21,871 bases of DNA from Spirogloea muscicola (GCA_009602725.1 WELB01000351.1:27791-49661), one strand, 5' to 3'; counted from the first letter of the stretch, positions 10,400 to 20,497 are shown. The notes: generated by a model from the sequence alone, not told the origin. Made by a program: numbers and translations.

Positions 10400-10790
10400 G
10401 GCTGCATGGGCCCTCGCTTCCACACCTTATTGCAGAATATGACAAGCTTGGATACGCTCGACGTGAGGATATGCTTCCAACGCAGATGAACATGCCGGCA
10501 GCCTACTTGTCATTCTTGCGTCGTCGAGCGTCAGCTTGTCTGCAGCGAGCTCAGGCTCATGGTTGCATCAGAAAGCTGGTCGAGCCTTAGCTGGTAGCTC
10601 AAGAGCTTGTCGATTGCCGTCCGGTATTCGGGCATCAATTAGCGACCTCTATGTGCTGACTCGTGGTTACTGAACGGGTCAGCCTAGCAGCAGATGATGT
10701 ACATTTGTCAATGTGCTTGCCTTTGTGCTTGGCCACACATGGCCCTCCATCTCTTAATACACACGCATTCCCTTTGGGAGAGCCACTTCT
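10400..10790 (+). mobile_element. Repeat unit R3: degenerate LINE-like 3' end (left arm copy)
   Basis: Plus-strand frame with LGYARREDMLPTQ, then from 10486 MNMPAAYLSFLRRR and ACLQRAQAH, ending at a stop shortly after RKLVEP. The tail GCGACCTCTATGTGCTGAC, CTCGTGGTTACTGAACGG and GTGCTTGCC follows, and then CCTCCATCTCTTAATACAC. Its start lies 967 bp after that of R2 and 1030 bp before that of R4. Confidence 0.5.
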
Positions 10791-10862
10791 CGGTCAGCAC
10801 TTTGGATGAGCTTACTTCTTAAACACTTCTGGCCCCTTCCGAACTTCGTTCATTCCTTTTCT

Positions 10863-11015
10863 GGGCTGGCCAATCACAGCCATCGCCCACTACTGGCAGT
10901 CTTTCTCTTGTACATTCAGCACAGTATTTCTCCTGGGCTGGCCAATTGACAGCCATCGCCCCCTACTGAAGGGTCTTCCTTCATGTCCATTCCATTGGGC
11001 TGGCCTTTCACAGCC
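10863..11015 (+). repeat. Tandem run of three GGGCTGGCC...CACAGCC hairpin motifs, period about 62-72 bp
   Basis: Copies at 10863-10881 (GGGCTGGCCAATCACAGCC), 10935-10954 and 10997-11015 (GGGCTGGCCTTTCACAGCC). Each is followed by ATCGCCC or ATTGCC, and the spacers share C/T-rich words such as CTACTG and TCTT. Further members lie at 11298-11317, 11834-11853, 19498-19515, 20239-20257 (reverse) and 21332-21351, with degenerate ones near 11946 and 21588. Mirror copies occur in the right palindrome arm. No known family was recognised. Confidence 0.7.
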
Positions 11016-11429
11016 ATTGCCTTGCATTGGAAGAGCTGTTTCTTTCCGAAAGGAAGTAGATCAAAGAAGAAAGAAAGACCGAAGATGCAGGTCTTCCAGA
11101 AGAAGCAGCTCTTCCAGAAGCTGCCAGAAGGGGCCAAGCGCTGATAGGCCAGCACTCATAAGTAGTGAACGACGAAGAAGCAGCTATTCCAAGTGAGAGA
11201 GAAGGCGTGCTGCACGGCATGAAGTGAGAGGAAGGCTAAAGTACGCCAATACACTCTTTAAATGATATAGAAAGCTTCAAGAGAGAATTGGGGCCGAGGG
11301 CTGTGAAAAGCCAGCCCAAAAAGATTGAAGAAGGTCTGGAGGAGCCGGCGAGTCTTCAGTAGCGCTTGCATTTCACAGCCCCTGCCCCCCCGCAGTGATC
11401 ACCTCCTACCAGCCGCACTTGACACTTTC

Positions 11430-11830
11430 GGCTGCTTGGGTCCTCGCTTCCATACCCTACTTGAGGACATAGCGAGTCTGGGATACGGACGACGCGAGGA
11501 TATGCTTCCAGCCCAGATGGGCATGCCGGCAGCCTATCTGTCATTCTTGCGATGTCGAATGTCAGCTTGTCTACAGCGAGCTCAGGCTCATGCGTGGCAT
11601 CAGAAAGCTGGTCGAGCATTAGCTGGTGGCACAAGAGCTTGTCGATCAGCGTCCGGTAATCGGGCATTAGTTAGCGACCTCTATTTGCTGACTCGTGGTT
11701 ACTGGGCGGGTCAGCTTAGCAGCAGGTGATGTGCATTTGTCAATGTGCTTGCCTTCGTACTTGGCCACACAGGCCCTCCATCTCTTCATACACACTCCAC
11801 CCCGCCCCTTTGGAAGAGCTCAATTTCTAT
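11430..11830 (+). mobile_element. Repeat unit R4: best-preserved LINE-like 3' end (left arm copy)
   Basis: It lies in one uninterrupted frame (11325-11729). Landmarks are SDHLLPAALDTFGCLGPRFH, SLGYGRREDMLPAQ, from 11517 MGMPAAYLSFLRCR, and ACLQRAQAHAWHQKAGRALA. Compared with R2 and R3, differences in the MGMPAAYLSFL block are mainly third-position and silent (Pro CCA/CCG, Ala GCT/GCA, Ala GCA/GCC, Tyr TAT/TAC, Leu CTA/CTG/TTG, Ser TCG/TCA). That supports this strand and frame as ancestral coding sequence. I infer the C-terminal tail of a non-LTR retrotransposon polyprotein: the pattern P-A-x-D-T-F-G-x-L-G-x-R ... S-x-x-L-Q-R-A-Q-A-x resembles such tails. No reverse-transcriptase or endonuclease domain is present in the window. 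Confidence 0.5.
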
Positions 11831-11999
11831 AAGGGGCTGTGCAAGGCCGGCCCATGACAATGAAGCTCAAAAGCCACAACACTTCCAAAGAGAGACTTGG
11901 CTGTGAAAGAACCACACCACGAATCTGGAATGATTTTGAATGGGTGCGATGGCTGTAATATTCAACCCTGGAAGACACTAACGAAGTCTAAAAAGGTCC

Positions 12000-13263
12000 G
12001 GAAAGTGCTACATCATAGAGCTATACAAGTGGCTAGCTACTAGGAGTGAATCGAGTCAACAAGTCCAACAAGAATCCACAAGGGCTGATGGGGCCACAAA
12101 GTGCAAACCACACAGCTGCACAAGTTGTCAATATTTTTCCTAGCGCCGGCACTTCTATCGCCAGGGGAGGAAAACAGTTTACTTGGATAGAAGCTGAGAT
12201 CAAGCTGAGTGAGTACACTAACTTTGTCAAGGTCAAGAACAACAGATGTCAAAGTTGGAGGTACACAAAGCAAAAGCCTTGGGCAAGACAGAGAGAAGAA
12301 GAAGAGAAGCTGTTCCGGAGGTCCAAGCTTCCAAGCTCTTTCTTCGCTTTGTATGGCCTCATTTTTCTGCAGTTCTGTTTCTTTCTTTATGAATAGTGTG
12401 GCTCGACTTAACTTCCCTGCTCTCATTCGCACAGCCTGCCTTCTCTTGATTGTGGCAGCTTGCCTGCGGAAGGCCAGCCTAAGATCAATGGACATGGGTT
12501 GTCACAAGTAGCACTGATATATTGAAGACGAACTTCCTCTTCTGCCACATTGCGCAGCCTGCAAGTAGACGGTCGGTTCTAATCCCGACTGAGGTGTACT
12601 GGATTATTGCTAGAGTGAGTGCAATAGCACGTCCATTTGCACGTTAGTCCACTACCTCGACTGCTCATCCCTCTGCACAATGCAATTTATGGACGCATTT
12701 TTGAAGAAAAGGACCGGCAAATTGCTCAATGAAGTAACCAGCATAGGTCCCCAGATATAGCTGTGCACCAAGTCTGATAGTTCAGTAGAACGAGGCAATT
12801 AAGAAAACAAAAAAGATCGAGGCATCTTGCTGAAGCACATCCTCGACAAATTTCATGGTGATGATCAGAGCTTACCTTCAAGCCATGAATGCTTTCGTCT
12901 CTTGCATTGGCTGTAGGTAGTTGGAATTCAAATGATCGAAGTGATAATGCCACAGTATGTTCATATATGAATTATGGAGTGTACAATGCGTGACCCCTTT
13001 GCTCCACTTCATGACCAATTCATCGTTCTCTTCTCAAGTACTTCATAGGAGGCAACTACTTCCTTCTGAAGTCAACCATAGTGTAATTACATCTTCCCAG
13101 AAAAAAGGAAAACATTGTATGTGGATACCCATGTTTTTTGTTGTACCTGTGTCCATACCACGAGTATTTTACTGTAGCTTGCGTAGAAATGTCATCAAAG
13201 TACGACCATACTGAGGAAGACTAAGAAGAAGTGCTCGCCCATAGAGAAGAGTGGCTGGCATAC
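12000..13263. other. Left-arm interval without a supported gene
   Basis: Several 70-150 codon frames occur on both strands, but none shows a recognisable domain or consistent codon bias. On the minus strand (mirror of 14450-14484) there is a 35-nt exon-like segment flanked by CCTACAG and AAG|GTAAGC. It may belong with the frame at 13264-13515. Confidence 0.4.
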
Positions 13264-13515
13264 CTTTGTCATTGGAGGTGATTGTTGTTGTAGTTTGTTA
13301 TGCTCCTCCCGGTTTGCAAAAGAAAACCTATCAATGTCCTGTTTACGAAGCAATTCATGCTGGTTGCACAAGTTTGACATGAGGGTTGAAAGCTCCACAT
13401 CTTTCCTCTTTTAGCGCTCCTTCCACACCGATGAAACGTTGAAATCTTCGCCTTCCGTTTGTTTCCATGGAAGAATGTCAAAGTGGCGAAAGTAAGCTTT
13501 TAACGTTAGGTACAT
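13264..13515 (-). pseudogene. Exon-like reading frame with one in-frame stop (left arm copy)
   Basis: Mirror image of 13844-14095; see that entry for details. Confidence 0.3.
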
Positions 13516-13661
13516 TTGTGCAGGTTCTCAAGTGTTGATCTGAAGTTTTCATAATCAGCAGAATGCTAATTATATTCATAAAGTCCGGGCACTAATACAC
13601 ATTTGAACATTCAGCTTAGTTATTTTACTATCTGCATGTCGCAACTATTATTATTATCCTT

Positions 13662-13697
13662 TGCACTGACTCACTTTCCAACACCTTCATTTCAGCT
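13662..13697. other. 36-bp non-palindromic spacer at the palindrome centre
   Basis: The arms stop pairing at T13662/T13697. The spacer is not self-complementary, and I see no target-site duplication or recognisable sequencing adapter in it. A short asymmetric spacer is typical of fold-back chimeras but also of real inverted duplications. Confidence 0.9.
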
Positions 13698-13843
13698 AAG
13701 GATAATAATAATAGTTGCGACATGCAGATAGTAAAATAACTAAGCTGAATGTTCAAATGTGTATTAGTGCCCGGACTTTATGAATATAATTAGCATTCTG
13801 CTGATTATGAAAACTTCAGATCAACACTTGAGAACCTGCACAA

Positions 13844-14095
13844 ATGTACCTAACGTTAAAAGCTTACTTTCGCCACTTTGACATTCTTCCATGGAAACAA
13901 ACGGAAGGCGAAGATTTCAACGTTTCATCGGTGTGGAAGGAGCGCTAAAAGAGGAAAGATGTGGAGCTTTCAACCCTCATGTCAAACTTGTGCAACCAGC
14001 ATGAATTGCTTCGTAAACAGGACATTGATAGGTTTTCTTTTGCAAACCGGGAGGAGCATAACAAACTACAACAACAATCACCTCCAATGACAAAG
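13844..14095 (+). pseudogene. Exon-like reading frame with one in-frame stop (right arm copy)
   Basis: An 84-codon frame runs from ATG 13844 to AAG|GTATGC at 14095/14096, a good splice donor, interrupted once by TAA at 13946-13948. It encodes FRHFDILPWKQTEGEDF before the stop and, after it, a polar stretch including SNLCNQHELLRKQDIDRF. The composition looks protein-like, but I recognise no family. A 35-nt segment at 14450-14484 with acceptor- and donor-like borders might be a later exon, though its phase does not join directly. It could be a decayed gene fragment or transposon piece, carried in both arms. Confidence 0.3.
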
Positions 14096-15528
14096 GTATG
14101 CCAGCCACTCTTCTCTATGGGCGAGCACTTCTTCTTAGTCTTCCTCAGTATGGTCGTACTTTGATGACATTTCTACGCAAGCTACAGTAAAATACTCGTG
14201 GTATGGACACAGGTACAACAAAAAACATGGGTATCCACATACAATGTTTTCCTTTTTTCTGGGAAGATGTAATTACACTATGGTTGACTTCAGAAGGAAG
14301 TAGTTGCCTCCTATGAAGTACTTGAGAAGAGAACGATGAATTGGTCATGAAGTGGAGCAAAGGGGTCACGCATTGTACACTCCATAATTCATATATGAAC
14401 ATACTGTGGCATTATCACTTCGATCATTTGAATTCCAACTACCTACAGCCAATGCAAGAGACGAAAGCATTCATGGCTTGAAGGTAAGCTCTGATCATCA
14501 CCATGAAATTTGTCGAGGATGTGCTTCAGCAAGATGCCTCGATCTTTTTTGTTTTCTTAATTGCCTCGTTCTACTGAACTATCAGACTTGGTGCACAGCT
14601 ATATCTGGGGACCTATGCTGGTTACTTCATTGAGCAATTTGCCGGTCCTTTTCTTCAAAAATGCGTCCATAAATTGCATTGTGCAGAGGGATGAGCAGTC
14701 GAGGTAGTGGACTAACGTGCAAATGGACGTGCTATTGCACTCACTCTAGCAATAATCCAGTACACCTCAGTCGGGATTAGAACCGACCGTCTACTTGCAG
14801 GCTGCGCAATGTGGCAGAAGAGGAAGTTCGTCTTCAATATATCAGTGCTACTTGTGACAACCCATGTCCATTGATCTTAGGCTGGCCTTCCGCAGGCAAG
14901 CTGCCACAATCAAGAGAAGGCAGGCTGTGCGAATGAGAGCAGGGAAGTTAAGTCGAGCCACACTATTCATAAAGAAAGAAACAGAACTGCAGAAAAATGA
15001 GGCCATACAAAGCGAAGAAAGAGCTTGGAAGCTTGGACCTCCGGAACAGCTTCTCTTCTTCTTCTCTCTGTCTTGCCCAAGGCTTTTGCTTTGTGTACCT
15101 CCAACTTTGACATCTGTTGTTCTTGACCTTGACAAAGTTAGTGTACTCACTCAGCTTGATCTCAGCTTCTATCCAAGTAAACTGTTTTCCTCCCCTGGCG
15201 ATAGAAGTGCCGGCGCTAGGAAAAATATTGACAACTTGTGCAGCTGTGTGGTTTGCACTTTGTGGCCCCATCAGCCCTTGTGGATTCTTGTTGGACTTGT
15301 TGACTCGATTCACTCCTAGTAGCTAGCCACTTGTATAGCTCTATGATGTAGCACTTTCCGGACCTTTTTAGACTTCGTTAGTGTCTTCCAGGGTTGAATA
15401 TTACAGCCATCGCACCCATTCAAAATCATTCCAGATTCGTGGTGTGGTTCTTTCACAGCCAAGTCTCTCTTTGGAAGTGTTGTGGCTTTTGAGCTTCATT
15501 GTCATGGGCCGGCCTTGCACAGCCCCTT

Positions 15529-15929
15529 ATAGAAATTGAGCTCTTCCAAAGGGGCGGGGTGGAGTGTGTATGAAGAGATGGAGGGCCTGTGTGGCCAAGT
15601 ACGAAGGCAAGCACATTGACAAATGCACATCACCTGCTGCTAAGCTGACCCGCCCAGTAACCACGAGTCAGCAAATAGAGGTCGCTAACTAATGCCCGAT
15701 TACCGGACGCTGATCGACAAGCTCTTGTGCCACCAGCTAATGCTCGACCAGCTTTCTGATGCCACGCATGAGCCTGAGCTCGCTGTAGACAAGCTGACAT
15801 TCGACATCGCAAGAATGACAGATAGGCTGCCGGCATGCCCATCTGGGCTGGAAGCATATCCTCGCGTCGTCCGTATCCCAGACTCGCTATGTCCTCAAGT
15901 AGGGTATGGAAGCGAGGACCCAAGCAGCC
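15529..15929 (-). mobile_element. Mirror copy of repeat unit R4 (right arm)
   Basis: Exact reverse complement of 11430-11830. It adds no independent evidence, because it is part of the palindrome duplication. Confidence 0.5.
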
Positions 15930-16568
15930 GAAAGTGTCAAGTGCGGCTGGTAGGAGGTGATCACTGCGGGGGGGCAGGGGCTGTGAAATGCAAGCGCTAC
16001 TGAAGACTCGCCGGCTCCTCCAGACCTTCTTCAATCTTTTTGGGCTGGCTTTTCACAGCCCTCGGCCCCAATTCTCTCTTGAAGCTTTCTATATCATTTA
16101 AAGAGTGTATTGGCGTACTTTAGCCTTCCTCTCACTTCATGCCGTGCAGCACGCCTTCTCTCTCACTTGGAATAGCTGCTTCTTCGTCGTTCACTACTTA
16201 TGAGTGCTGGCCTATCAGCGCTTGGCCCCTTCTGGCAGCTTCTGGAAGAGCTGCTTCTTCTGGAAGACCTGCATCTTCGGTCTTTCTTTCTTCTTTGATC
16301 TACTTCCTTTCGGAAAGAAACAGCTCTTCCAATGCAAGGCAATGGCTGTGAAAGGCCAGCCCAATGGAATGGACATGAAGGAAGACCCTTCAGTAGGGGG
16401 CGATGGCTGTCAATTGGCCAGCCCAGGAGAAATACTGTGCTGAATGTACAAGAGAAAGACTGCCAGTAGTGGGCGATGGCTGTGATTGGCCAGCCCAGAA
16501 AAGGAATGAACGAAGTTCGGAAGGGGCCAGAAGTGTTTAAGAAGTAAGCTCATCCAAAGTGCTGACCG

Positions 16569-16959
16569 AGAAGTGGCTCTCCCAAAGGGAATGCGTGTGT
16601 ATTAAGAGATGGAGGGCCATGTGTGGCCAAGCACAAAGGCAAGCACATTGACAAATGTACATCATCTGCTGCTAGGCTGACCCGTTCAGTAACCACGAGT
16701 CAGCACATAGAGGTCGCTAATTGATGCCCGAATACCGGACGGCAATCGACAAGCTCTTGAGCTACCAGCTAAGGCTCGACCAGCTTTCTGATGCAACCAT
16801 GAGCCTGAGCTCGCTGCAGACAAGCTGACGCTCGACGACGCAAGAATGACAAGTAGGCTGCCGGCATGTTCATCTGCGTTGGAAGCATATCCTCACGTCG
16901 AGCGTATCCAAGCTTGTCATATTCTGCAATAAGGTGTGGAAGCGAGGGCCCATGCAGCC
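16569..16959 (-). mobile_element. Mirror copy of repeat unit R3 (right arm)
   Basis: Exact reverse complement of 10400-10790, duplicated as part of the palindrome. Confidence 0.5.
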
Positions 16960-17138
16960 TGTAAAGAATGAGGATCGTCAAGCCCAAGGATGAGGCGGTG
17001 GTGTCGCGAAGCAAAGGAGTCGGAGCCAAACGTATGCAATGGGTCAAAACAAACCAGCTGTTGAATCGTAAACAATGCCAAGTGTAAGCGTCTGGGGTGG
17101 GAGAAAGGCCTGCAGCTGGCTGCCCCTCCTCCTGAAGT

Positions 17139-17139
17139 N
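17139..17139. other. Ambiguous base N at the palindrome/VTI1 junction
   Basis: The N separates the last base of the right palindrome arm (17138) from VTI1 coding sequence. It is followed by CGGCGGCGG, as is the N at 7411. Confidence 0.95.
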
Positions 17140-17834
17140 CGGCGGCGGCGGGGCCGGCGACCAGCGCGCGCGGCTGCTGAGCGCCACGGAGCGGCTGGCG
17201 GCGACGGGGGAGCGCATCCGCGACGGCAAGCGCACGCTGCTGGAGACTGAGGAGCTCGGCGTGTCCATCCTCCAGGACTTGCACCAGCAGCGCCAGACGC
17301 TGCTGCACGCCCGGGACTCGGTGAGCGCCGCCGCCGAGCCCGGGCTGCCCCTAGTGCAGTTTTCAACGCTGATCAATTGAGCTTCTTTGAGTCTTCAAAT
17401 TATGTTAGAGATTTTGTGATAAGTGGGTGTCGTGAAGTCACAATTGTCAACTCTTGCTAGTTGAGGTTCTTTGAGCCTCTAAATCATAATGAAGTGTTTG
17501 CGAGACAAGTGGGTGCTGTAAAAGTCACTACCAATGGGTATGCAGTTCTTTCTATTTTGACAATGAAATGACATACGCGTGTATTATAGTGTATCAACAT
17601 GCTATGACGTGTGCCCCTTGCCGGGGATCATTGAGACTCACTCTCACTCATGCGAAATCGCCCATGCTGCTGCAGTTGCACGGCGTGGATGACAACATCG
17701 GGCGGAGTCGGCAGATCCTCAACGGCATGGCGCGCCGCATGAACCGCAACAAGTGGGTCATGGGCCTCATCATCTTCATTCTCGTTGCGGCAATTGTTCT
17801 GATTGTTTACGTGCGCTTGCGAGGCCACCGATAG
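17140..17834 (+). CDS. VTI1: VTI1-type Qb-SNARE, C-terminal half only (5' part missing)
   Basis: Two exons, 17140-17320 and 17676-17834, join in phase 0 (GACTCG|GTGAGC ... TGCTGCAG|TTG) and encode about 112 residues; full plant VTI1 proteins have about 220. The first exon holds the linker and most of the SNARE helix (DQRARLLSATERL, then ETEELGVSILQDLHQQRQTL). The second Gln of HQQRQ is at the expected zero layer. The second exon completes the helix (LHGVDDNIGRSRQIL, MARRMNRNKW) and gives one tail-anchor membrane segment (VMGLIIFILVAAIVLIVYV) and a short end, RLRGHR. Such SNAREs act in Golgi-endosome-vacuole fusion. The N-terminal Habc half was not found anywhere in the window; the frame is lost at N17139, where the palindrome begins. 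The break is therefore probably structural or an assembly join rather than gradual decay. Confidence 0.9.
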
Positions 17835-20316
17835 GCCATGACTGGCTACAGCCCTGGCCCAATCACTGACATCAGCATAGAATGGCCCGGCCACTCCCTC
17901 CCGCTTCCATCTCTCTCTCCTCATCGAGGAAGCCTGTACATTATACACAACCATGAGACACTGCAGTACATTCTAGTTTGAAGTTTGATATTGAATATGT
18001 GGAATCCTGATCTACTTTGGTGTGTCACTTGTCATCGCTTCACCAAGTTGGATGACCTCATGCTTTTGCTGTTTTTGGTGAGCTTCAAATGAACATTGGT
18101 GTATGTTGCATTTGCATGACACTGACCCTGAGGCAAGTATACTCAACAGGCAGATATGTTTAGCCATTAGCCTTGTACCGTAAGAACCAGTGGAACGACT
18201 CAGACTGGAGGATGCCCAAGAGCATCGTATAATACAGGGTTGCAATGAGATGCATTCTTGTGTGTTTGATTTATTGCGCCCTAGCAGAGACAATAGCAGT
18301 TGCATTTACCATGCCGTCTCAAGAAGACTGCCTCCAAAGTTTTGCTACTTCTATGCGTAGGATCACAGGGACAGCCGCAACATATCTTCACACAGCACCA
18401 GGTTTGTGTAAAGATACAGGAGAAGACACTGAAAGGCACTTTCCTTAGTATACGCATTTCGAGCAAGACAATGCTGCTGTGCAGCCCAGTAGGTTACATG
18501 AACAAAGCGGCAAAATCGATATAATGACAGCGCAGGACAGGAAGCTATCCTCCATGGATGCAGTGCTCGCAATCAGGATATGACTGTGAAGATTCCCTGA
18601 GAAGCGTCTGTCGTTATGGCCTTATGCCCAAAAGTATTTGGAGATATTAGCCCACTTAAAACCTGAACATACTTAGCATTACCGCGTGGCATTATGTAGT
18701 TCGTATCCCAGCTTATGGAAGTTAAGGCTCTTCACTAGCAGACCCATAAGCATATAGGTTCAATGTATCGTCAACTATATTCCCATGGTCCTTCATCAGG
18801 ATCTTCAATCCTTGCCATCATATGTCAAAACATCCAGCATAGTCTGCGCAATGCAAGTGTTCCTCCGACCTTGCTCTTTACTGTATTTTTTTTCCGGGCA
18901 AGCGGCTGCTGACTTTGGAGTAAAGCTTTCTTCACCGTTCGTTGGCTCTATTTGTGCCATCGAGTAGGTCCTGAGAGCACCAAAGGACTTCTTGCGCACG
19001 TATAGCGCATGGCTCTTGCATTGACTGGTGATCCTAGGCCTCATCTCTACACTGCAAGACTTGCTAACAAGCCTTGGAGAGGTTGGATCAGTAGACACAA
19101 CTTCGAGGGTAGTGCAAGCATTTCCGAAGCAAAGGCGTTGTACTGCTTGCGCAAGTGACACAACCTAGTACATGTGGATGTGTCATACACAGCTAGGCCC
19201 TCCAAGTTTCTGTCGTTCTTCAAGGAAAGAACAAGAAGGTGTTACTTCTTCTGGGAGCTTAAAAAGCCATGTTTGCTGGCTACTTAGCAGAGCCTGCATT
19301 TGATCAGATCAATCCTGAACCTTTTTGTGTATGGGTGGCCTACATGTTCAGTAAAGCAACTCTAGGGGACTCCTGGAAGGCAGCTACAGATTGCAAGTAG
19401 TAGGTGGGAAGAGCGGCCATCCTTCATGATCACTTGGCTTCCTGAGTAATGCACGCATTTGACTCCCTCGGAGCCTGTTCAGAAAGAAGTACTTGTAAGC
19501 TGGCCTTTCACAGCCATCGCCCCCCCTTGAAGTGCTGCTGCTTCCGCTGTCTCAGCAATGACCTTTACACTTACAGAAAACAGTGTCTCTTTAACAGCAG
19601 CAGTAAATGTGTTATCCGCGTCTGAAAACAGGACCAGATGCTACACGGCAGAGATACAGTAGAGTATCATGCCCTTGATGAGGCCTTATCAGAGGCTGTA
19701 ACTGGATTGATGCTTCCTGCATCAGGGCAGAGAACACAGTGAATGAGATAAGATCTCTGCCAGAGAAGGAGCCTTATACAGCACCTAGTACGATGTCATT
19801 GACATACAAATGAAATCTACAACCTGCGCATGCTGAAGAGCTACAAGAGATGAGGAACATCACTTGTCACGGAGAAGGCATACTTTATTCATCTTTTGCT
19901 GAATGTGTACTCTGAGGTACCCCACGAGCTTACGGTGCCTAGGCTAAGTACGGCTCTCTTAGGCTATCGGGGATGGCTAACCACGGCTCTGTTAGGTTGG
20001 CGCAGATGACAGCCAGTGGGGCTGAGATCACGCATAACTCAGGCAGATCCTTCACAAACTTGGACTTGGCTTGGCGATGGAACACCAATCTAGCTATCCA
20101 CACGATCAGGGGTCGGTGTAGAACCAGATTTGCCAATGACCCTGTCATTGATACGACGCTTTTGATCTTGCCCCGGATCGACGACTTGAGATTCTTCACA
20201 AGGCCATGAGAAGAAAGACTCTTTCAGTAGGGGGCGATGGCTGTCATTGGCCAACCCAGAAGAAAAGAATGAACAATATTCGAAGGCGCAAGCAAAGCCC
20301 TAAAAGCACACAGCAC
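17835..20316. other. Interval downstream of VTI1 with no convincing gene
   Basis: It should contain the VTI1 3' UTR. Open frames such as 18805-19161 (-) and 19939-20199 (-) show no recognised domain or clear coding bias. The sequence is AT-richer than the coding regions. One forward hairpin-family member lies at 19498-19515 and one reverse member at 20239-20257. The stretch 20211-20280 resembles sequence around 16380-16520 in the right palindrome arm, including AGTAGGGGGCGATGGCTGTC and AAGAATGAAC. Confidence 0.5.
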
Positions 20317-20497
20317 TCATGAGTAGGAGACAGTGTAAGGTGCTGGCCCCCAACGCAGCTGCAGCTGCTGCACATGCTGCCGCTGCTGGTCCTGCAGCTC
20401 CTCTTCATGCCGCTCCTGCTGGTCCTGCAGCTGCTGCCGCAGCTCCCCCAGCTGCTGCTGCTCCCGCTGCAGCTGCTCCCTGTGCTCCTTCTGCCAT
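20317..20497 (-). CDS. Possible terminal exon encoding a Gln/Glu-rich coiled coil
   Basis: Read from 20497 after an acceptor-like TTGTTTAG, the frame begins WQKEHREQLQREQQQ and continues with two related blocks, LQDQQERHEEE and LQDQQRQHVQQLQL. It then reaches a stop at 20319-20317. Nearly every codon over the coiled-coil part ends in G or C (CTG, CAG, GAG, CGG), as in the NAOD exons. That supports coding, although a decayed CAG/CTG simple repeat could mimic it. The last 10 or so residues lose the bias, and a donor-like GTTGGG near 20356 could end the exon earlier. No upstream exon is established and the function is unknown. Confidence 0.35.

Larger units (their letters stand above)
10221..13661 (+). 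repeat. Left arm of a 6.9-kb palindrome (3441 bp)
   Basis: This segment is the reverse complement of 13698-17138; paired coordinates sum to 27359. Every stretch compared by eye (both ends, the inner 160 bp, about 11800-12060) is identical, and all open frames recur letter for letter in mirror image. The arm holds repeats R3 and R4, a run of small hairpin motifs, and an exon-like frame near the centre. The left edge passes into unique sequence with no N. Confidence 0.95.
13698..17138 (-). repeat. Right arm of the 6.9-kb palindrome (3441 bp)
   Basis: Exact reverse complement of 10221-13661 wherever compared. The arm ends at ...CCTGAAGT (17131-17138), and the next base is N17139, after which VTI1 coding sequence begins. 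This coincidence of arm end, N and gene truncation suggests an artificial join. Confidence 0.95.

Noticed and set aside
11356-11667. 103-codon minus-strand frame within repeat R4 (YRTLIDKLLCHQLMLDQL...)
   Set aside because: In R3 and R2 the same strand is broken by stops, and substitutions between copies are silent in the plus-strand frame, so the plus strand is the ancestral coding strand.
12040-12495. 151-codon minus-strand frame and its mirror at 14864-15319
   Set aside because: No recognisable domain and mixed codon use. Its second half is hydrophobic low-information sequence overlapped by other frames.
13662-13697. Palindrome spacer as an unremoved sequencing hairpin adapter
   Set aside because: The 36-bp spacer does not look like the T/C- and GTT-rich hairpin adapter I know, so adapter read-through is not directly supported. 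Other fold-back mechanisms remain possible.
18805-19161. 118-codon minus-strand frame that briefly suggested a Copia-type retrotransposon fragment
   Set aside because: I could not find the expected reverse-transcriptase or RNase H motifs; the resemblance did not hold up.
19939-20209. Overlapping open frames on both strands
   Set aside because: Neither shows a domain. Both being open reflects low stop-codon content rather than coding.
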